A stretch of DNA of 64,000 nt from Antitrichia curtipendula (taxonomy: Eukaryota; Streptophyta; Bryopsida; Hypnales; Leucodontaceae), in contig OX579633.1 of NCBI GenBank assembly GCA_951230915.1, positions 21,424,574 through 21,488,573 of the forward strand. Direction: 5' to 3'. Both the position numbers and the translations under genes were made by a program. The notes beneath the pieces were generated by a model. It was not told the origin of the DNA. It ran no database searches and saw only the letters and a list, made by a program, of their open reading frames with translations. This document shows positions 57,850 to 64,000 of the stretch, piece by piece. Every line of letters starts with the position of its first letter. Position 1 is the first letter of the stretch.

Positions 57850-58002
57850 ATGTCGAATTTGCACCTCCATGAAGGAATTCAGAAGCTTTCGTTGCATGTT
57901 GGCGGATCTTTACCCTCGCTTCGAGATGTAGATCCACTCTACCCGGCCATAGTTGATGAGGCCATTCCAAATTCGTTGGAGGGTTCGCTCCTAGGTCTAT
58001 GA
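57850..58002 (+). other. 50-codon ORF in a GC-richer island, unrecognised
   Basis: The block 57620-58010 is much richer in G and C than its surroundings. An ATG at 57850 opens MSNLHLHEGIQKLSLHVGGS, then LPSLRDVDPLYPAIVDEAIP and NSLEGSLLGL, ended by TGA. Balanced composition suggests real or once-real coding sequence. An alternative is an exon ending at the donor-like CTAG|GTCTAT. I do not recognise the protein; it might be a gene fragment carried by a retroposon. Confidence 0.35.
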
Positions 58003-59145
58003 TTAATGTCTTTGGAATTCAAACCAAAACTAATCTATTTGCAATGAAGCGCAAAGATGGAAGACAAAAAGGTTGAAGGACTTTGGAAAGGGCACATGGC
58101 CAATGGCTATATGAAAACATCTATTAATCTAAGACAATCAAAACTGCACTTACTAGAATATGATGTGACACATATTGCATGTCATGCATGATGAATGTTT
58201 GTGAAATGATTTGGACTAGAATAGAAAAATATAAAAAGAAGAGAAGTTATTATTCTTAGTGGTGAAAAATATGAGCCGTTTTTCCTAAGATAGTCAAATA
58301 CAAATACATGACTATTATCTAGAACAATAAATGTGCAACATTTTTTTGTAAATGTCCTTCTCTTCCTTAGTCTTACTTTTTCATCATAGGAGTTAGGCAT
58401 TCCAGTTGAAGACTCTACATGATTGTAAAATTGATTTATCAAATTTATCAAAATTGATAAAATTGATTTATCAAATTTTAAAGATTTTGATGAGACAACT
58501 TATAAGCTTTTAAAACTTACCATTGCATAAAAATTTAGTCTAAAAATTGATCAATCAACATTGATGATTGTGACCCAAAATTTGGTTTAATACTTTTGAA
58601 ACCGAAATCAAAAGTATAAGTGTCTAATTACATATGGAACCTTATTATTCATAAAAATAAACTAATTTGTAAATTTATTGCTCTATCTCTATTTCTCTCT
58701 CTATATATATTTTGACAAAATAATAAACTATAATATATTTTTATTAATTTTTAAATCAATATTCAAATATTTTTTTCTATAAAAATTGTATGCTTGGATT
58801 GATCTAGTAAATAAAATAAATTTTAGAAACAAACAACAATTTCTACAATATTTTTGAGATTTGAGACTACATCAAAAATAAAAATGTAGAACTTCAATCA
58901 TTCGATTTAGAATTCTAGCACTTCTTTGAACATAGAATGGAATACATATTTTTCAATAAATTAAAAAAAGATATAGATTACTATGAAAATTATTTCTTGA
59001 TTTCTTGAAGCAAAATAAATATGAGCTTTAAGATTTGTGATTGTAAAATTATATCAAAAGTACAACAACATTTGTAATCTACTATAGCTGCAAATATGCC
59101 TTATATTTTCTCTAATTCTAATGAAAAAGTGTACAGTACATATAT
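58003..59145. other. AT-rich intergenic region
   Basis: No gene recognised; a short duplicated run AATTTATCAAAATTGAT occurs near 58440-58470. Confidence 0.4.
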
Positions 59146-59875
59146 GTGAATGCAAGAAAGACCGTCCACTTTGCGTAGCGTTTTCTACAGTACTGCTGAT
59201 TTTTTTGGGAGTACTGTTTAATTAGAATTTTTTTTTTTTTAAATCTGAAAAATATGTTCAATGTATACACCTTTAAGAAGAAGTTACCTTAGGAAGGAAA
59301 AGCATAGAAAAATTCTCTAAGTAGGAGAACTGAAAAAGTGCAAAATCTCATGAAAATAGGTACTTTCACATTTTAATTTGTAAAAAATAGAAAAAACAAT
59401 TTTTAAGGAAACTAAAAATTGGCCATTTGGGAAGACTTTATAGGAAAGACATTTCACCAAAAAAATGATCTTGAAACAATTTTGAATGTTCAGAACTGCG
59501 CGCGCAAGGGAGCCCTGTTTGCACATATGTGGAGGGCATAAAATAAAATATTTTTAAATTTCCTTTGGTAGATACATGAGTTCCTACTATGGAAATAGAC
59601 CATAGAAATTTCAGATCTAGATCATTAAGTTTGGATACTCCCCAGTACTAAAAACCCCTAAACTGCAAAGTGTGACAAATTAGCCAAATTGAAATTTAAA
59701 TATAAAATGATTTTTAAATATTTTTGAAAAATAAGGGATCTAAACAAGATCAGGTTAGTCATCTTCAAAAAAAATTTCAAGTTAATTGGATTCATTCTTC
59801 AAAAGTTATAGCCGATAACAAGTCCGACACATCAAGTGTGACAAAAAATAGTACTAGTCTTTCTTGCATTCACCC
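59146..59875 (+). mobile_element. ~730-bp TIR element, copy 2
   Basis: Begins GTGAATGCAAGAAAGAC (the first two G of the TIR missing) and ends GTCTTTCTTGCATTCACCC. It differs from copy 1 by only a handful of visible substitutions and small T-run or A-run length changes (for example CATAGCG/CGTAGCG, GTCC/GGCC). The flanking ATATAT on both sides could be a target duplication but lies in simple sequence. Confidence 0.9.
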
Positions 59876-62339
59876 ATATATAGTAAAGTTCTAGATAAAG
59901 TTAATGGAAAAATTTAAGACTCTATCCCAAAATATTATTATCATTGTTGGAATACACTTGCATCAACAAAGTCTTAAATACATATAATCATACTATTTAA
60001 TGCAATCCATTATTCCGACAACCAATGACGCTAGGATGTGAGCATAAGTCTAAGAGTGGGGAGTGGCGATTGCGTGAGCTTAGAACCTAGAAATTTAAAA
60101 CATGATGTAATTTTTAAATTCTTTTGGTTAAAAAGTTAAATAATTAATGTTGTTTATAATATACTATATTTAAAAAATATGACCTATTACCATGGGACCT
60201 ATGACCATATATTTTAGATTTAAAAGCTAGACAATTTGGTATTATTGCATGTTTTGAAATTTATATTACATTCTAAAAGGTTGTCTCAAGGAGGACTGAT
60301 CAAGTGAAAATATAAATAATTTAGAGGCAATTCTAAAGATGAGAGGAAAAAGATTGCAATTAAAATTTGATAATATATAGAACATTATGTACATGTAATA
60401 AAAATTTATTTTATTATACCAAAGTATAAATATTGGAATATGAATACAATATTTTGCTACTAGAATTTAAGAATTTTGAAGATAATATATTAGTACTGCA
60501 AATTTACTTTATATCATGCTAATATCTATCAACTAACTTATTTATTTGCACATTTTGATGATTCTAGAAACATTAAGCACTTACTTCACTTCATCCAAGT
60601 TGAGGGTAGGAGCGTGGATAAACGTATCTATTTTGTAATCTAGCTTACAGAAGTAACAAAAATTGTAATAAAGGTATTTGCAATTTATGTATATGCCACA
60701 CTTTCTATTGAAAGTCCCATTTACGCTTCCATAATGAGGACAAGTATAGGATGAAAAATTGCAAAGTGTGTTGTTATGAATCTTTTAGTTAGGATTAGTT
60801 TTAGACAGAAGCGTAATAATGGCCCCACGTTCAGGGTAAAGAAGGAAGTTCATTCCAATAATATTTGCAGTAATATTCCTTGCATTTTTCCACTAATTGT
60901 AGTGATTTTCAATGGATAACTTACTATTCTAACAAACTTGCTTGCTATTCCAAATGGAAAAGATTATTTTAGTATGTGTTAGTTGAGGATGAATCCATAG
61001 CACAGGCTCAAATACTTAGACGAGATGAATAGACATCAAGGTGATATTTGCTTAATAGACTGCAAATGGAGCTCAGCTTCTTCAAGCTCAATGAATTTGG
61101 TACAAGTAAAATTGATTAATAAGAATATACCAGACCTCAAGATTTTCAAGTTGGATAAGAATATGCAAACGCTTAGGTTCTATGAAACATTGTACAATTT
61201 GGCTTGTACAATATGAAAAATCTTTCATCTAAATTGTCGGGTCTTTACACTTACGCTTCTACCCTTTGTAAATAGAGGCAACAATGGATTTTTCATGCCT
61301 AATAATCAATAGCTTGCATTTGGCGTGTGTGTACTTTTGAATGGTGTAATACTATTTTCTTAACTTGTGTGAAATTCTTAATATGTATTATTCCAATGTA
61401 TCACAATCCATTTCTACTATAGATTGGATATAAAACATAACGATATTAAACTCCTCAACTACAATCTCAACTTACATTCTACCAATGGTTGATCTAGTTT
61501 GAATCCAAGGATGAAAGAATGGTTAACTTTATCAAGTTGATGAGAATCACCTTCAAAATTGATTCAAAGATCCAATTTCTTTTGCTAGATCCAAATACTT
61601 TATTTTTTTCTAATTGTGGAATTCAAGTACAAATGTCTTTCACTCTATGCATTTCACGAAGTGCATCTACAATTTTCTTTCTATCTCTAAATGTTATGGC
61701 TCTTTTCAATTTCAAATCTTCTTTAGAAAGGCCTTTTGGGGGAAAGCGTACTACAGCCTACTACTTTTGGTGTCACGGTTTTACATTTGAGGAACTAATT
61801 TATTTTAAGTGTACATAACTGAGGAGAATTACACGCATAAATTTGGTGTGATGATTGACATTACAAATGTATTCTAGGGTCCGAGCGCATTTTTCAATTT
61901 ATACTCAATATCTAGTTTTATTCACTAATATGCATGTTTTAATTTTTTAGTTTTTAGTTTTACTTTAAATATAAATTTTAATATTTTAATTGGTTGGAGG
62001 AAGAAACTAGCAAGATTTTACAAGTGGGCCTAATTTTTCTAATACTTAATTCCTTCTACAAGATATATTGTGGAATTAAACAATAAAATGAGTTAAACAA
62101 TATAATAAATAAAAACAAACAAAATTTTTAAAATATTAACTTCAAGACAAATTAAACAATATAAAAATTTGGCCCTTCTTGTACAATCTTGTTAGCTTTC
62201 TTTGACAAGAATACAAAGTGTTAAAAACCTTTATTTATATTTTTTTAATTAATTGTGCCAAAGCATGTAGGCTGTAGCATGCTTTCACCCTTTTTCAAAA
62301 GAGCATCTATAGAGGTAAGCCCTAAAGTTGGTCATCTAC
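59876..62339. other. AT-rich intergenic region
   Basis: No gene recognised. The open frames at 61025-61216 and 61519-61818 have no known motif. Confidence 0.4.
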
Positions 62340-62484
62340 ATGGAGACTCAAATCCAGTCATTTAAATGTTATATAGGACGTCATTATTGACATAAAAACA
62401 CAAGTTCTTTTATTGAATATCCACTAAAATTCATCTTCTAATTCATGAAAACATCACATAAAACACATGTTTCTTATAGTAGCA
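62340..62484. mobile_element. Remnant of the palindromic CACTA-type MITE
   Basis: ATGTTATATAGGACGTCATT, ACAAGTTCTTTTATTGAAT, ATGAAAACATCAC and CATGTTTCTTATAGTAG match the right half of the element at 62750-62995. The left half is missing or degraded. Confidence 0.55.
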
Positions 62485-62749
62485 ACTTCACCAATGGATA
62501 CTTCTACAAAGATTCATTAGGGGTTAATACATTGATTCAGTGTATAATATATGACTACAGTATTTAATTTAGATATTAAAGGTTCAAAATATTTTTGTTT
62601 TTAATTAAAAGGATAGTTACAAAAATTAAATTAAATAGGTGGACCATTTGCATCATTTAAATTTATATGAAGGCTCATAATGAAGACTACGTTGATCACT
62701 TAATCATTTAAAATCATTGTTCATGATTTAGTGCTTGTAATGTTTATAG

Positions 62750-62995
62750 CACTATAAGAACCTTAGAACCCCATGTTTTTTGTGACATTTTCATGATTTT
62801 AGGAGACGGATTCTAGTAGACTTTTAATGAAACAACTTGTATTTTAATGTCAATAATAACGTCCAATATAACATTCACATGTTATATTGGACGTTATTAT
62901 TGACATTAAAATACAAGTTGTTTTATTAAACGACCATTAAACGTCCATTAAAATCATGAAAATGTCACAAAAAACATGGGGTTCTTATACTATAG
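62750..62995. mobile_element. ~245-bp palindromic CACTA-type MITE
   Basis: CACTATAAGAAC...ACCCCATGTTTTTTGTGACA at the left and TGTCACAAAAAACATGGGGT then TCTTATACTATAG at the right. The inner arms GTCAATAATAACGTCCAATA and TATTGGACGTTATTATTGAC meet at a small loop near 62877. Nearly the whole element folds on itself, with arms of about 115 bp. Confidence 0.8.
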
Positions 62996-63775
62996 CCTTT
63001 ACTTCTCATTAGACTAATGTTCAGCCTTTTCAGCCCTTCTATTTTAAACTTTATAAACAACATCCACATAATGGAGTTATGATATATTTGCAATTTTACA
63101 TTTATGTGCTTCATTGTAAGACATTCTAAACTACTACATCTATTTCCATCATGTAATTACTTAAACATACTATCTATTTTGAATATATCTCAATTTTTGA
63201 AAATATACTGCTTTAATTTTTTGGTAAAAAATTGCATAGCAACATATTTGTTTATATTTCATTTGGACTGTAGATCCTTACATCTAATTCCATGGTCATA
63301 GGTATCCAATGGATTCACAAATCCTGAAGAGAAATAAAACAGAGGCTTACAAGCAGACATGGTCATAAGCTCATGCTTACATACTAGCACACATATTTTG
63401 ACAACCAATGGAAATGGTTCCTAAACTAGTTGTTTTTGACAAAATTCTATTCAATATGGCATTTGAAGGTGATAGTTGACAAATCACTACAATTGTATCA
63501 CTAGACTACCATGAGCATTCTGAAATTGTATGTAATTATATGCTTATATGTCTAGAGTCATATTTTTTTGCTATCAATTGCAATATATAAAGTGAAGTAT
63601 TCTAATCCATTGAGCAAAATCAATAGATAGGAATATTCACTCACATCAAATGCATTCAATGATCGCCAATTCTCAAAGAGTCAAGAAAACATCAATAGTT
63701 TGGACCATCTACCTATAATAAAAATTCGCAAAAAAGAAGTTCCCAAGCCATCATACAATCCCGGTAAAATGTACC

Positions 63776-64000
63776 ACCAACTCAAATCAAGTGATGTCAA
63801 AGAAGACAAGTTCCATTACATCAAGCAATTTCAGCAAGTTCAAATACCAACTCAAAATGAAAGACGTCAAAAAACCAAAGTTCTTCACTGCATTAGGTAG
63901 TAATAATAAAATAGATTATCAACTCAAATTGAGTGGTACCAAAGAAGATAGATTCCTCAATACGTTGAGCAATGTCAATATGTTCAAAAATCCACTCAAA
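63776..64000 (+). repeat. 70-72-bp tandem repeat array reaching the window edge
   Basis: Units start ACCAACTCAAATCAAGTGAT (63776), ACCAACTCAAAATGAAAGAC (63846), ATCAACTCAAATTGAGTGGT (63918) and ATCCACTCAAA (63990). Each contains GTCAAAGAAGA-, TTCC..TAC.T..AGCAAT- and CAATATGTTCAAA-like words. The array is cut by the window end. The frame at 63700-63900 is open across the first units but is not recognised. Confidence 0.7.

Noticed and set aside
1..64000. tRNA, rRNA, CRISPR arrays or bacterial operons
   Set aside because: Reading both strands gave no convincing tRNA T-loop and anticodon-arm pair, no rRNA core sequence and no regularly spaced identical repeats with unique spacers.

Overview
This is AT-rich nuclear DNA of a eukaryote, most likely a streptophyte (green plant or charophyte alga). 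The evidence is GT-AG introns, a seven-exon O-acetylserine(thiol)lyase-type cysteine synthase gene, a CTG repeat in its leader, and a dense stack of plant-type transposable elements (hAT with DUF659-like sequence, CACTA elements, TTAA-flanked elements, long LTRs, many MITEs). The species cannot be named. A methylmalonyl-CoA epimerase gene next to plant-type transposons is unusual for a flowering plant and leans towards an alga or a non-seed lineage; this is inference.

Layout. 1-0.08 kb: possible 3' end of a gene. 0.6-3.5 kb: a small MITE, a long inverted repeat, a TTAA-flanked element with perfect 17-bp termini and a 316-bp MITE. 3.5-10.9 kb: AT-rich sequence with a decayed copy of a DNA transposon that recurs near the right end. 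11.0-15.6 kb: the cysteine synthase gene with TATA box, seven exons and polyadenylation signal, and a MITE in intron 2. 16.0-16.4 kb: a degenerate GC-richer minisatellite. 17.1-22.2 kb: a broken minus-strand hAT transposase gene carrying a 2.15-kb CACTA element, a 237-bp MITE and a CACTA-like MITE, and cut at its 5' side by an LTR end. 23.85-26.4 kb: a broken minus-strand gene with a transposase-like core. 26.7-27.6 and 40.6-41.7 kb: two parts of one reverse-transcriptase gene, separated by a 12,983-bp LTR-retrotransposon-derived insertion with a 5-bp near-match target duplication. 45.2-46.6 kb: a TTAA-flanked MITE and the first two exons of a methylmalonyl-CoA epimerase gene with a mitochondrial-type leader. 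49-52.4 kb: tandem duplications and an inverted LTR fragment. 54.3-59.9 kb: two near-identical ~725-bp DNA transposons. 62-64 kb: palindromic MITEs and a 70-72-bp tandem array.

Only the cysteine synthase gene looks complete and functional. The epimerase gene is good but its remaining exons are not visible. Most of the rest is a layered record of transposition whose relative order can be read from the nesting: hAT and RT genes oldest, then the LTR, CACTA and MITE insertions.

No tRNA, rRNA, CRISPR or bacterial-type operon was seen. Alignments were made by eye, so repeat boundaries and identities are approximate.
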